Numbered from the stretch's first letter, positions 43,393 to 53,307 are shown. The stretch is DNA of 64,000 nucleotides from Candidatus Zhuqueibacterota bacterium (GCA_014728085.1 WJMF01000178.1:1-64000), one strand, 5' to 3'. The notes: generated from the letters alone by a model not told the origin. Numbers and translations are program-made.

Positions 43393-45039
43393 ATGTTCAT
43401 CATTCGACTTTGCTATTTGTTCTTTTTATTGCTTTTTTCGATTCTGCTTTTATCTTCCTGCCATCAGAACGATAAACCCGATTTTGCCAATCAGGCCAGG
43501 GAGGAATCCATGCAACCCATCCGTCCCGGCATTCCCGAAGAACGACCATTCTGGAACCAGTACTCGAAACGCTTTATCCATGCGCCGGCGTTTAATTTCA
43601 AACCGGTTGTTGCTGCAGACGCGTATCGCTTTACCGTCCATTCCAAAGAGGACAGCCAGTCTTTTTCTTTTGACGCCCCCAAACCGTGGATGCCGTTAAC
43701 GCCTATATGGAAAGACATGCCGGTTGGCCGCTATCAACTCAAAGTAAAATCCCTGGGAACAAAAACGGCTGAATATACGGTTGTCGGCCAAAGAACATTT
43801 ATCAAAAGTCCCTCTTTCCCGGGCATCGAAAACGAACCGGCCTATCCCTATCGCGAAAGCGGCTATCGCTGTCTGCACAATGTCCTGCATCAGTCCAAAG
43901 TTCAGCACTGGCTCGAGCACGGCCGGCCGGGTCCGGACTATCCCCTCTGGTGCCATCCCACCAAGATTATGAGCAGCCTCATCGTCGGTATGATCAGCTA
44001 TGCCAACTATTTTCCAGATGCTAAAGACAGAGACCAGGCGGTTCGCATCGCCGATATCGTTGTCGACTTTTTTATGGACATGGCCGAGCCGGCAGGCAAA
44101 CCGCTCGAATACTGGACACCGACCCACTGGGACGGCGTCGACCGCGGCGATCATCCCTATTTTCACAATGAAATTATGACCAATGTACCCACCGCAGCAG
44201 CAGAGATGCTGCTGGATTTGTACGAATTTAATAATAAAGAGAAACACCTGCTGGCGGCAAAAGGCATTGCCGACACCTATGTCAAAACCCAGGGCGATGA
44301 CGGCACCTGGCCGCTGCTCATCAACAGCAAAACCGGTCAAGCAAAAAAAGCGGACAAGCTGATACCCGCCGAGGTCATCCGTCTCTTCGACCGTCTTGTC
44401 GACCATTACCATTGCACAGAGTACGCCGCTCCGCGACAAAAGGCGTTCGACTATATCATGGAGAATCCGGTTAAAACCTTCAACTGGCAGGCACAATTCG
44501 AGGATACGCGTCCGCAGGCGCTCTATAAAAACCTCGCCTTTCGCGAACCAACGGTGTTTTGCTGGATATTGCTCGACGACAGTGACGAGCATCCCGACTA
44601 TATTCCTCTGGCCGAAGAGATCCTTCGCTTTGTCGAGGATCAATTCGTCGTCTGGACGGCGGATGATCCCCTCATCCATCACCATCCCTGGTTCAAAAAA
44701 GAGTGGAAATGGCACCCTAAAGTGCCGGCCGGGGAACCGGACTGGTTCGTCCCCGGCGTACTGGAGCAATACAAGTTTTACACCCCGATTGCGCGCAGTT
44801 CCGACATGTTGTTCAAAGCCTATCTCAAGGCGTATGAACGTACCGGCAAGGAGATTTACCGCGCCAAAGCCGTGGCTCTGGCCAATACACTCACCATTGC
44901 ACAGGAATACCACGGCGGCGGCGAAATCCCGACCCATCTGCGCAAAAATCTTCCGGAAAAGAACTGGCTCAACTGCAGCATCTATCCGGCCATTCTGTTG
45001 ATCGAACATGCAGAACAACTTGAACAGGCGGCCGGATAA
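43393..45039 (+). CDS. Lipoprotein with predicted (alpha/alpha)-barrel, unknown enzyme
   Basis: The 548-residue protein has a lipoprotein signal (LLFSILLLSSCHQN). Residues about 40-130 form a beta domain, and from about 145 on it looks like an (alpha/alpha)6-type barrel, with paired helices rich in Trp, His and Tyr (GDDGTWPLLINSKTGQ, FNWQAQFEDTRPQALYKN, FTPIARSSDM-like and IAQEYHGGGEIPTHL segments). Such barrels are found in uronate hydrolases, polysaccharide lyases, epimerases and cellobiose 2-epimerase-like enzymes. The sequence GDDGTWPL resembles those families, but I cannot name one. It is the only plus-strand gene near the island and may serve the same glycan. A 450-residue antisense frame over it is rejected. 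Confidence 0.65.
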   Translation: MFIIRLCYLFFLLLFSILLLSSCHQNDKPDFANQAREESMQPIRPGIPEERPFWNQYSKRFIHAPAFNFKPVVAADAYRFTVHSKEDSQSFSFDAPKPWMPLTPIWKDMPVGRYQLKVKSLGTKTAEYTVVGQRTFIKSPSFPGIENEPAYPYRESGYRCLHNVLHQSKVQHWLEHGRPGPDYPLWCHPTKIMSSLIVGMISYANYFPDAKDRDQAVRIADIVVDFFMDMAEPAGKPLEYWTPTHWDGVDRGDHPYFHNEIMTNVPTAAAEMLLDLYEFNNKEKHLLAAKGIADTYVKTQGDDGTWPLLINSKTGQAKKADKLIPAEVIRLFDRLVDHYHCTEYAAPRQKAFDYIMENPVKTFNWQAQFEDTRPQALYKNLAFREPTVFCWILLDDSDEHPDYIPLAEEILRFVEDQFVVWTADDPLIHHHPWFKKEWKWHPKVPAGEPDWFVPGVLEQYKFYTPIARSSDMLFKAYLKAYERTGKEIYRAKAVALANTLTIAQEYHGGGEIPTHLRKNLPEKNWLNCSIYPAILLIEHAEQLEQAAG

Positions 45040-45081
45040 ACCCGGCACAATTATAGCGGATTTGTTGTTTGATGCGACAAA
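45031..45081. terminator. Weak hairpins between convergent genes
   Basis: GCCGG (45031-45035) can pair with CCGGC (45042-45046) across the plus-strand stop codon. A second stem TTTGTTG/CGACAAA (45061-45067 and 45075-45081) follows in the short gap before the converging 1522-residue gene. There is no long T run, so termination is only suggested by position. Confidence 0.25.
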
Positions 45082-45116
45082 CTTTTACTGGTGAATACAA
45101 AAGGAACATACATACC

Positions 45117-48100
45117 TTATTGCTCAGTGACGCTAAGGCCTTTGACGGCATTTTGTTTCCAGATACAATAGTCGGCATTATCGACCTGTCCGTCAAAGTT
45201 GAGATCAGCATTATAATAGCCGGTCCTATCCTGTGACCATACTGATTTTTCGTTATACAGCTCGACATAGTCTTTGCTGGTAATATAACCGTCGCCATTG
45301 ATATCGCCACTGACCATTGCCCATTGTCCCGAATCCATCCGCCGTGCCGGTGTTGAGGCATGAAACCGCTCCTCTGAATGCACAAAGGAATAGATAACCG
45401 ATCCTTCCGAGCGCAAAGGAATAGTGCCTGAGCTCAAAACGCATAAATGGTTTCGATGGCGGATTCGTATCCAGTAATTGCCGGTGGCAATGTCGGGTAC
45501 AAATTCCGGCTCGCCGTCCGGGGTAATCAGCCATCCCTGTTCTCCCAGCAACATGCCGGACTGCCATACCACCTCCCTGCCAGGGTCGGAGAGGAGCTCG
45601 ACACAAACCCAATCCACCAATGTGTCGGGAACACCTTCCATGCTGATGCTGGATTCATCGTAGGGGGAATCAAAGGGGAGTTGATTCTGATCATTCAGCG
45701 CCGTGGACATGTTGCTGTTAGCCGCATCATCAGCGCCTTGCAGCCAGGTACGGATGGAAACGTTGCTGGCCTGATTCTGGCCAGCCCCGCCATCATCCTC
45801 TATCACAAACATGCCATAAGTGCCCGGTTCGCTGATTTGAGCTTTAAACACCGTATCACCGGCAGCCAGCGAGGCGGGGATTTCACTCCAGTCGCCTGCC
45901 TGGTTGCGATGAAACATGGCGGTGCGCTCATCAATGCCCAGTTCGGCGCCATGCGTATAGGCAAAACAGAGAGTTCCGCCGATCTGTTGTTCAGCGGCAA
46001 AATGAATGAGAAAATTATAGCGTGTGCCTATATCGCTCTCACCATAGCTTTCCCTTCCCTGTTTGGCGACAAACACCTTTTGATCGATGTCGCAGGTGCC
46101 GGCATCCGGCATCCATTCCACGTATCCCGGTTCGAGAACAATGGTATCCTGATCGGCTTGCGGAAACAGGTAAAATTGGTAATCCAGGGAGGAATAGACG
46201 CTATCCTGGCCGAGGCATCCCTGTACCATAAAAGTCGTTGTTTCGAGTGTATCCAGAGAAATCTCAAAGGTGGCAAATTGATCAGCGCTTTCCTCGACCG
46301 GATCAAGGCTTTGTCCGTTACTCAAAACAAGCTCCAGGTCTGTTGCAAATTCTTCATTCTCGCCGTCGAAAAGTCGGGTGGTCACGATAAAATGGGTTGC
46401 CCCTTCGCTGTGCAAAATTTTGTTCATGGTATCAGTAGGCGAAAACACACCGGCAGTGGTGGAACCATGGCCAAAATTAAAAGAGGATTGCGTTTGTAGC
46501 GAAGCCATATGGGATGTAAAATGAATCGAATAAAAAGGCGAGCCAGGTCTATGTTCACGGGATTTCTCATGCCAGCCGTGTTTGGCAAACACGGCGGCCG
46601 CATTTTCCAGGTGATTTAATCGGGGACGGTAGTGACCGGAATTATTATCAATAGAAATGGGCCTGCCATCGCGGGCAGTTATCGAGCCGGCGCATATTAC
46701 ACCGGCTCCACCTAAAAGCTGCGAATGTATCCTGACCTGGGGAGTCGAGACTAACCCCTCGATAGGATCAAAGCCAAATATCTGCTCATTACACGCCATG
46801 ACGAATCTTAACATTGTACCTGTGGTTAATAGCGCACCGCTCTGTCGATGCACAAGCTTGTCCGAAGTGGGATTGAAATAGTATTCATACCTTTCCCGCT
46901 CTTCAGGATCTTTGAAATACGGAGCACCTCCCAGACGATTTATTTCATCGGTACGCCACATTCCCAATACCATGTTCGTGAGCGTAAGCTCTCTGTCGTC
47001 AAACAGATCGCCCGGAGCAGGCATATTGGGATGTTCCTGTCCCGGCTCAAAGGGAAGCAGCTCGATATAAGCATTGGTGGCAATATAAAAGTCATTCCAA
47101 CGCAGATGAGGATTTTCCTGTACGAATGCTTCCCAGGCCCAAACGAGTCGAGTGGATGTAAACTCGTCCTTTTGACTGTAGGGCTCTGCTCCCCGCGAAG
47201 CATCGGTTATGAAAAAATAGTCCTTGGTCTTAGATTTGAGGGTATTATCATGAAGCCTCCAGGGACCATAGGAGATCCAGCCGCTGAAAACCTCACCAAA
47301 GCATTCGGGATCATCGGCAAAAAGCGGCATCAGTTCAGCAAAGGATATCGATGTCCTGCTCTCATAAGTGAGCGGTTTGCTGACATAACATCGATAATAA
47401 TTGCCCAAATAGCTGTCCTTGACCTCCACCAGAAAAAACTTGGAAAAATGCGCCCCAATGCATTCCCGGTTGGCGCAGCGCGGTTGATCAAAAGGGGATA
47501 ATCCATTTTTAGCAAGATCTTGATAGACATCAAAAGTAAAAAAGTTCTCAGTAAAAAAATCATCCTCCACCTGACATCTTTTTTGTTTCAATTCAGGGGT
47601 CAGGGTTTTGGGAATAGGTACAACCGGATCGACAAACGGTTTTGGCCCGGGAACAGGAGTATAATCCTCATCAAAATCAAAATTGCGCAACAGCCAGCGA
47701 AGCGAACCATAACGAAATTCCTTTATGGTTTCCTCGATGACCACCTCCTTTTCGAGAAAATACTCTACCGATCCGAGATAGTATTCCGGATAATAGATGT
47801 CCACATCCAGCAACGAAGAGATCGCAACTGCAGCAATAGCGGTAAATGCCAGGGTACCGGCAGCACCGACCAGCAGCATCTCATCGGCCGGTGTCATGGG
47901 CAGAACAGTGGCCGCTGCCAGCGCCAGGCTTCCGGTAAAGGGATTGTCGAATTGCTCCCCTTGCCATTGCGGAACCACTGAAGAAGTGACCGCTTCATAA
48001 GCGTTGGTGGCCGACAAAACCTGCAATTCCTGTTCATTTGTCATAAACAGGGTGCCGGAATCCGTAAACGTCAGATTCAAAGGCCGGCCAAAATCCACCG

Positions 48101-49685
48101 GCATGTCGAGTTCTGTGTTGTAATTGTTACCATAGCTGCCCCACAAGCCATAGGTGGGTGAAAAATAGACCATCTCCCCGGTAACCGGATTCACCGCCAT
48201 ATCGGTAATGCCCTCCTGGGTGGTGATTTCGGGCAACTGTGCAATCGGCAATTTCGTCGCACCATCGGTATGAAACACCACGATGCGGCTATAGGTGTTT
48301 GCCGCCCCATCGCTATAATTTTCAGCGCAATAGACCAGATTATCGCCCACGGTAAGAAGATCACAACCACTGGCAATATCCGGATGATAAAAGCGACCCA
48401 ACTGATCCATAGCAGGATCAAGAATCCCCAGAGCCGGCTGAGAGCCACCCATAACATAATCAGCATGCTTGATGGCCATAAAAATCTTGCCATGGCGGTA
48501 CTCCATATCCTTGACATGACCGCCCTCTAAATCAACATTGAGCGGCTGAATGGCAGTGCTGTTGTCATCGGGCAGAAAGATCTTAAAAATATCCTCCTGA
48601 GTGTGGCTGACATAAATGGCATCGCCGGAAACCGCGACATCGGTGACAAAGACTTCATCCGGGGTGTCAGACCGGAACAATTCGACCAGGGTAAAGGCAC
48701 CGCTGCGCCGTTTGATCAACAGGTAATCATAATAATAAGTTTCCGTTTCATAATCCCAACCATAGACATAGGTATAGGCGATCAAACCATCGTCTGAGGC
48801 CACACCGGTGATTTCGCCCTGGGGCAGATAATGAAGATAATCCATCTCCGCCGGATCTTGCAGGGGATGGCTTTTGACCACATTTAATAGTGTATCCGCC
48901 TCTGCAACCCCCAAAGGATAAGTCTCGACAAGATAAAGCGATGAAGGGTCGACGCCGTTTATACAATAGCCGCTGGTATTTGGCGGCAGGGTAATGTTCA
49001 TTGCAGCGCTCCATTCCTCTGCAGCGTCCGACCATTTTTTACAGGTGAGTTTATACCCGCTTTCCGTTTCCATTGTGTCATCCCACATAGCGCACAGCGT
49101 CGTCGGGCCCAGCGCCACCAAATCCAGTAACGGAAATTCAATCCGATCATACATGCGTTCCGCACCATTCAATTCCACCCTTGAATAATCAAAATCACCA
49201 TCATCATCATAAAACGCTTCAGCAGTCATATACTCGCCGGGCTCGCCATTCCACATGTCCCAGCAATATCCCAATCCACAGGGAAAATGAAAATCAAATG
49301 TATTGGTCGACTGTTGCAGCACGGTTTGGCTGTCCTCAAAAGCGATAAAAAAGTTTTCGCGCCATTCGCCATAATCACGGGTAACGTGCAACACGTAATA
49401 ATCGATCTGCGGAACGTGGTTCTGAATGGTGAACACCAACGTTTGATCGTTGATTTGCTCATGTTCAAAAATCTCGTTGTTGATTCCTACTATTGAATCG
49501 GCTTGCGGAAATCGCTGTATGGCGTAGATGTTGTAAATTTCGATCTCGTTCAAATAGTCATCCGGATTAACATCATACCCACCGTCGCTGTTGCGTTCAT
49601 AAGTCACCTGTAATTGATAAAAATCACCTTCGTTCAATCCAAATACCGTTCCCGCAAAGAGAAAAAGCATTATCCATTTGGCCAT
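45117..49685 (-). CDS. Very large secreted protein with dockerin-like C-terminus and SGHYRP motif
   Basis: A 1522-residue protein with a signal peptide (WIMLFLFAGTVFGLNEGD) and GACAGGAGGGACCG before the ATG. Residues about 30-560 are rich in beta strands and look like a propeller (repeated GDNLVYCAEN and NPVTGEMVYFSPTYG type units). A hydrophobic segment follows at about 602-622 (LLVGAAGTLAFTAIAAVAI). The middle part (about 700-1050) has no family that I can name, but contains CAGSITARDGRP and DNNSGHYRPRLNHL (about 1016), a motif I associate with C-terminal effector-type domains. The end (about 1461-1519) has two calcium loops, GDINGDGYITSKDYVELY and ADLNFDGQVDNADYCIWKQN, as in dockerin type I. 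No immunity or cohesin gene was recognised nearby. Confidence 0.6.
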   Translation of the reverse strand: MAKWIMLFLFAGTVFGLNEGDFYQLQVTYERNSDGGYDVNPDDYLNEIEIYNIYAIQRFPQADSIVGINNEIFEHEQINDQTLVFTIQNHVPQIDYYVLHVTRDYGEWRENFFIAFEDSQTVLQQSTNTFDFHFPCGLGYCWDMWNGEPGEYMTAEAFYDDDGDFDYSRVELNGAERMYDRIEFPLLDLVALGPTTLCAMWDDTMETESGYKLTCKKWSDAAEEWSAAMNITLPPNTSGYCINGVDPSSLYLVETYPLGVAEADTLLNVVKSHPLQDPAEMDYLHYLPQGEITGVASDDGLIAYTYVYGWDYETETYYYDYLLIKRRSGAFTLVELFRSDTPDEVFVTDVAVSGDAIYVSHTQEDIFKIFLPDDNSTAIQPLNVDLEGGHVKDMEYRHGKIFMAIKHADYVMGGSQPALGILDPAMDQLGRFYHPDIASGCDLLTVGDNLVYCAENYSDGAANTYSRIVVFHTDGATKLPIAQLPEITTQEGITDMAVNPVTGEMVYFSPTYGLWGSYGNNYNTELDMPVDFGRPLNLTFTDSGTLFMTNEQELQVLSATNAYEAVTSSVVPQWQGEQFDNPFTGSLALAAATVLPMTPADEMLLVGAAGTLAFTAIAAVAISSLLDVDIYYPEYYLGSVEYFLEKEVVIEETIKEFRYGSLRWLLRNFDFDEDYTPVPGPKPFVDPVVPIPKTLTPELKQKRCQVEDDFFTENFFTFDVYQDLAKNGLSPFDQPRCANRECIGAHFSKFFLVEVKDSYLGNYYRCYVSKPLTYESRTSISFAELMPLFADDPECFGEVFSGWISYGPWRLHDNTLKSKTKDYFFITDASRGAEPYSQKDEFTSTRLVWAWEAFVQENPHLRWNDFYIATNAYIELLPFEPGQEHPNMPAPGDLFDDRELTLTNMVLGMWRTDEINRLGGAPYFKDPEERERYEYYFNPTSDKLVHRQSGALLTTGTMLRFVMACNEQIFGFDPIEGLVSTPQVRIHSQLLGGAGVICAGSITARDGRPISIDNNSGHYRPRLNHLENAAAVFAKHGWHEKSREHRPGSPFYSIHFTSHMASLQTQSSFNFGHGSTTAGVFSPTDTMNKILHSEGATHFIVTTRLFDGENEEFATDLELVLSNGQSLDPVEESADQFATFEISLDTLETTTFMVQGCLGQDSVYSSLDYQFYLFPQADQDTIVLEPGYVEWMPDAGTCDIDQKVFVAKQGRESYGESDIGTRYNFLIHFAAEQQIGGTLCFAYTHGAELGIDERTAMFHRNQAGDWSEIPASLAAGDTVFKAQISEPGTYGMFVIEDDGGAGQNQASNVSIRTWLQGADDAANSNMSTALNDQNQLPFDSPYDESSISMEGVPDTLVDWVCVELLSDPGREVVWQSGMLLGEQGWLITPDGEPEFVPDIATGNYWIRIRHRNHLCVLSSGTIPLRSEGSVIYSFVHSEERFHASTPARRMDSGQWAMVSGDINGDGYITSKDYVELYNEKSVWSQDRTGYYNADLNFDGQVDNADYCIWKQNAVKGLSVTEQ

Positions 49686-49936
49686 CGGTCCCTCCTGTCA
49701 TCGCTATTTTATTCCTGTTCATTCCCCCGATCTGCAAAAATTCAACAAATTTTATGCCAGCCAATACCCGTAAAAGTCAATCGTTTTGCAGTTATTTTAC
49801 AAACCTAAAACATTAATTTTTATTGGATTAGCCCTGATCAAGCTAACCGCCGTTCAAATGCATCCGCCGACAGAATCGTATATTGATAATAAAAGACTTG
49901 TGCAGTGAGCGCGCCTGCAAAATATCATTTTTATGG

Positions 49937-50068
49937 AAGGCTATATTCGATGAAATAGAGTGGGCATTTGACGAACCGATTTTGTGATTTGACCTTTGTA
50001 TCTGAGGAATGCAGGGGCAGGTAACTCTCTTTATGATAATCGGTTCAAAAAAATTTGAGTATAGCCTT
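49937..50068. repeat. 132-bp inverted-repeat element (MITE-like) in a gene-free stretch
   Basis: The ends AAGGCTATATTC (49937-49948) and GAGTATAGCCTT (50057-50068) are inverted repeats with one mismatch. A second inner pair GAACCGATT (49973-49981) and AATCGGTTC (50038-50046) is exact. The unit contains no coding sequence. The surrounding gap 49686-50325 otherwise shows no gene. Confidence 0.5.
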
Positions 50069-50325
50069 TATTGTCAACAAGACCAACCCTCCGCTCAATC
50101 ATGCCGACACGACAAAAAGAGGCTAAAACACCGGAAAAACAAAGCGATGCTCAGCGGTAATGCTTTTATGCCAGGATCAGTGTTGTAATAAAAACACGAC
50201 ATTTTATTAAAAAAAATATTCGCGAAATAAGTTTAAAATATTGTATTTACATCAAAAACTTTTGGTATAATTGTTGAGAGGTGAATTGCAACCAAATCCG
50301 AAATTCCCAAATCAAGGAAAAAAAT

Positions 50326-50970
50326 ATGAAATACAAAATTTTCATTCTGCTTTTATGCACTGCCTTGCCGGCACAGATGGTAGTGAGGAACAGCGGTAAT
50401 GTAGAGGTCATGCGAGTAAGCGAAAACGGGCTTGTGACAATGCAAAGCGCACAGGTCAAATCCAACAGTCAGGGGGCCGGACAGCTGCTATTTACGCAAG
50501 ACACAGAAGGGACGCTGGACTATACGGCTCCCCCGGTTACTGCCGGCGATGTACTCACATGGAGCGGAACCGCCTGGCAAGCGCAATATCCCTCTGTGTG
50601 GTACGAGAGTCAATTCATGCCCTATGGAAGCGATGTCGAACTGTCAACCGGCGTCTTCACCGACATGCCGGGTACGAGGATTACCGTGCCGGTCGACGGC
50701 ACCTATATGATTTCAGCCACGATTTTACTCAAGGTACAGGATGCGGCCTATTGCTGGGCACAGGTAAGACAAAGCAGCGGCGGTATCAGCGATCAGATTA
50801 ATTTTACCACCACCTCTGCGGCAACCTTTGAAATACCGGTACAAAAAACCTATTTCCGCACCCTGAGCGCCGGTACCGAGTTGTATCTGCAGGGATATAA
50901 ATCGAGTGCTGCCGGAAGATGCTGGATCAAAACCGTGCATACCGGCCTGACCATGTTCAGGATTGAATAA
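50326..50970 (+). CDS. Small secreted protein with C1q/TNF-like jelly-roll domain
   Basis: The protein of 214 residues starts at ATG 50326 with CAAGGAAAAA upstream and has a short signal (KIFILLLCTALPAQ). Residues about 15-80 read like a structural spacer (VVRNSGNVEVMRVSENGLVT, TWSGTAWQAQYPSVW) of the kind seen in tail-fibre or adhesin stalks. The last 125 residues resemble a C1q-type jelly roll (RITVPVDGTYMISATILLKV, FRTLSAGTELYLQGYKSSAA, CWIKTVHTGLTMFRIE). Such proteins often trimerise and bind surfaces. Its job is unknown. It lies alone between two gene-poor stretches. Confidence 0.6.
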   Translation: MKYKIFILLLCTALPAQMVVRNSGNVEVMRVSENGLVTMQSAQVKSNSQGAGQLLFTQDTEGTLDYTAPPVTAGDVLTWSGTAWQAQYPSVWYESQFMPYGSDVELSTGVFTDMPGTRITVPVDGTYMISATILLKVQDAAYCWAQVRQSSGGISDQINFTTTSAATFEIPVQKTYFRTLSAGTELYLQGYKSSAAGRCWIKTVHTGLTMFRIE

Positions 50971-51740
50971 GCCAGGTCGTTAAAATGGGCATTATTCATG
51001 AGCGAATTTACCACGAAACCGGCAAATCATGCAGAAAACGGTTGATTCCTTCCGTGATATTGATACGTTTTGCCACCAAATAGCCAACTGGTTTCTCTGT
51101 TGGTGTAATAAACATGATAATATCGCGTTTCGAGTCCCTGAGAGTGTGTGAAATCGAAAAATTTTATATCAAGAGGGTCCGGTAAGAAATATAACTAACC
51201 GCCGAGCCCGCGAAGGAAAAATGAACAAATAAAATAAAAACAACCCATTAAAATATTTCCCTTCGCGATCTTCGCGGTTTATCCTTTGTCAAATAAAACA
51301 CACTTGATAAAAATGACTCTTTTCACACGCTCTCTCCCACGTTCCCACGTTCTCACGTTCTCACGTTCCCACGTTCTCACGTTTCCAGACCTTCGCGGTT
51401 TATCCTTTGTCAAATAAAACACAATTGATAAAAATGACTTTTTTCACACACTCTCCCGGCGTGCAAAAACGACCTGTAAAAGCAGAGTGGCTTTACCTGC
51501 AAAGTTCTGAACAGGCAAAAAGCAATGCTTTTGGTCAACAATTCTTGCCTAAATGAGGATAAATCTATATCTTGTGGTAAATGCTTTGATCATCAGAACG
51601 ACTTTCGGTGGCCATAATAAAATGGCAAAGCTATACGGCATTAAAAACAAAAAATTGATGAGTGGCGATTCGAATAATTTCTCCATTTCCAAAAGTGTTA
51701 GAATTATCGTAAAATATATGGCAATGAAATAAAAACGGTT
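50971..51740. repeat. Gene-free spacer with a 65-bp direct repeat and an 8-bp tandem repeat
   Basis: A segment starting CTTCGCGGTTTATCCTTTGT occurs at 51270-51334 and again at 51391-51455, with few differences. Between the copies lie six tandem units of CACGTTCY (51338-51385). A shorter relative of the CTTCGNGGTTTA string appears at about 54747. No open frame in this 770-base stretch is convincing. Confidence 0.7.
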
Positions 51741-53186
51741 ATGAATCGAGAAACAAAAACACAGAAGCGCCTGTATGAGAGCGAGCGCCGTCTGGAGACA
51801 TTGTTGAGCAATCTGCCGGGGATGGCATACCGTTGTCTCAACGACGACCACTGGACCATGCTGTTCGTCAGCCAGGGATGTGATAAATTAACCGGATATC
51901 AGCCGGCAGAGCTGACCGATAACCGGACGGTTGCTTACAACCAACTTGTATATCCGGAAGATAGACCCCGGGTCAGGGAAGAGGTGCGTGCAAAGCTCGG
52001 AAAGGGTCAGCACTTTGAAATTAAATACCGCATCCGAACGCGCTCTGGTGCGATCCGTTGGGTCTGGGAGCGCGGCACAAAGGTTCCATGCCAGCAGTCG
52101 GATTGTCAGGTTATTGAAGGGTTTATCACCGACATCACAGAGATGAAAAGTGCCGAGAAAGCCCTGATCGAAAAAGAAAAAACGCTGCAAAAACTCAAGG
52201 ACCGGCTGCAGGAAGAGACCATTCATTTGCGCCGGGAGATACAGATCTCCAGCAATTTTGAGGAGATCATTTCCCGCAGTGATATTTTCCGCCAGGTACT
52301 GCGTGCAGTGGAAAAGGTAGCGGACACGGACAGCACGGTGTTGATTCTCGGTGAGACCGGTACGGGCAAGGAGCTCATCGCCCGTGCGCTGCACAACAAC
52401 AGCAGTCGCAGCAACCGCTCGCTGATCACCGTCAACTGCGCCGCATTGCCGCCGGACATCATCGAAAGCGAACTATTCGGGCATGAAAAAGGCGCATTTA
52501 CCGGTGCCTATGAACAGAAATCGGGTCGGTTCGAGGTCGCGCATGAGGGAACACTTTTTCTCGATGAAATCGGCGATCTGCCGCTTGCGCTGCAAACAAA
52601 ACTGTTACGCGTATTGCAGAACGGAGAATTTCAGCGACTCGGTAGCTCCAGGACCACGAAAACAGATGTTCGGGTCATCGCCGCCACCAACCGGGACATA
52701 GAGACAGCCGTCCGCAACGGGGCGTTTAGAGAGGATCTCTATTACCGGCTCTATGTTTTTCCCATTCGCGTTCCGCCATTGCGCCAACGCAAAGAAGACA
52801 TCCCGCTCCTCGTGCAGCATTTTATCAAGAAATATACAACCAAAACCGGTAAAACGGTTGGGGAAACCTCACAAAAATTCATGCAACAACTGATGAGCTA
52901 TGACTGGCCCGGCAATGTCCGCGAGCTGGAAAACATCATCGAACGCGCCGTGATACTCAGCGAAGATGAACGCATCCGGGCCAGCGACTGGATTCCATCC
53001 CCCCGACCGGACTCCGATCATTGTATCACCAGCCTTGCAGAAAATGAACGCGAGCACATTCTTAAAACGCTTCAGGCCACCAACTGGCGTCTCGGCGGTG
53101 AGAACGGTGCGGCCAAATTGCTTAAAATCAAACGCACCACCCTGCAGTCCCGCATGAAAAAACTGGGGATAAAACGAGCCCAATAG
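51741..53186 (+). CDS. PAS-domain sigma54-dependent transcriptional activator
   Basis: The 481-residue regulator has an N-terminal PAS domain (residues about 10-130: LLSNLPGMAYRCLNDDHWTM, KLTGYQPAEL, YRIRTRSGAIRWVWERGT) and a coiled linker. Its AAA+ domain has Walker A GETGTGKELIARALHNNSS, the sigma54-contacting ELFGHEKGAFTGAYEQ, Walker B GTLFLDEIGDLPL and RLGSSRTTKTDVRVIAATNR. A Fis-type helix-turn-helix (GGENGAAKLLKIKRTTLQSR) ends the protein. It senses a signal, perhaps redox or a small ligand, through PAS and opens sigma54 promoters. A sigma54-like promoter lies 120 bases downstream, before the thioredoxin-like gene, so it probably controls that group. No response-regulator receiver domain is present. 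Confidence 0.93.
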   Translation: MNRETKTQKRLYESERRLETLLSNLPGMAYRCLNDDHWTMLFVSQGCDKLTGYQPAELTDNRTVAYNQLVYPEDRPRVREEVRAKLGKGQHFEIKYRIRTRSGAIRWVWERGTKVPCQQSDCQVIEGFITDITEMKSAEKALIEKEKTLQKLKDRLQEETIHLRREIQISSNFEEIISRSDIFRQVLRAVEKVADTDSTVLILGETGTGKELIARALHNNSSRSNRSLITVNCAALPPDIIESELFGHEKGAFTGAYEQKSGRFEVAHEGTLFLDEIGDLPLALQTKLLRVLQNGEFQRLGSSRTTKTDVRVIAATNRDIETAVRNGAFREDLYYRLYVFPIRVPPLRQRKEDIPLLVQHFIKKYTTKTGKTVGETSQKFMQQLMSYDWPGNVRELENIIERAVILSEDERIRASDWIPSPRPDSDHCITSLAENEREHILKTLQATNWRLGGENGAAKLLKIKRTTLQSRMKKLGIKRAQ

Positions 53187-53194
53187 CTGTCGAT

Positions 53195-53222
53195 ATATCG
53201 GCAATCCGCCAAAATATCGGCA
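53195..53222. promoter_or_regulatory. Candidate upstream activator sites
   Basis: ATATCGGCA occurs twice, at 53195-53203 and 53214-53222, 19 bases apart (about two helical turns). The pair lies about 90-115 bases before the sigma54-like promoter, the usual distance for enhancer sites of the activator encoded just upstream. This is inference from position. Confidence 0.4.
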
Positions 53223-53307
53223 GTTTGATCAGCGCCTCATTCCGTATTTTAATGTTTTTCAAAAGTCATCCTATTATTTATCATAGAGTTGTAAAACTAT
53301 AACTTTC

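Noticed and set aside
43696-45048. 450-codon open frame on the minus strand opposite the (alpha/alpha)-barrel gene
   Set aside because: It is a shadow caused by G+C-rich third positions; it has no signal, no ribosome site and no family motifs, whereas the plus-strand product has a lipoprotein signal and domain structure.
45447-46499. 350-codon plus-strand frame opposite the 1522-residue gene
   Set aside because: No recognisable domains and no ribosome site; the minus-strand gene is continuous and has a signal peptide and calcium loops.
51338-51385. Tandem CACGTTCY units as a possible CRISPR array
   Set aside because: The units are contiguous 8-mers without spacers, and there are no cas genes.
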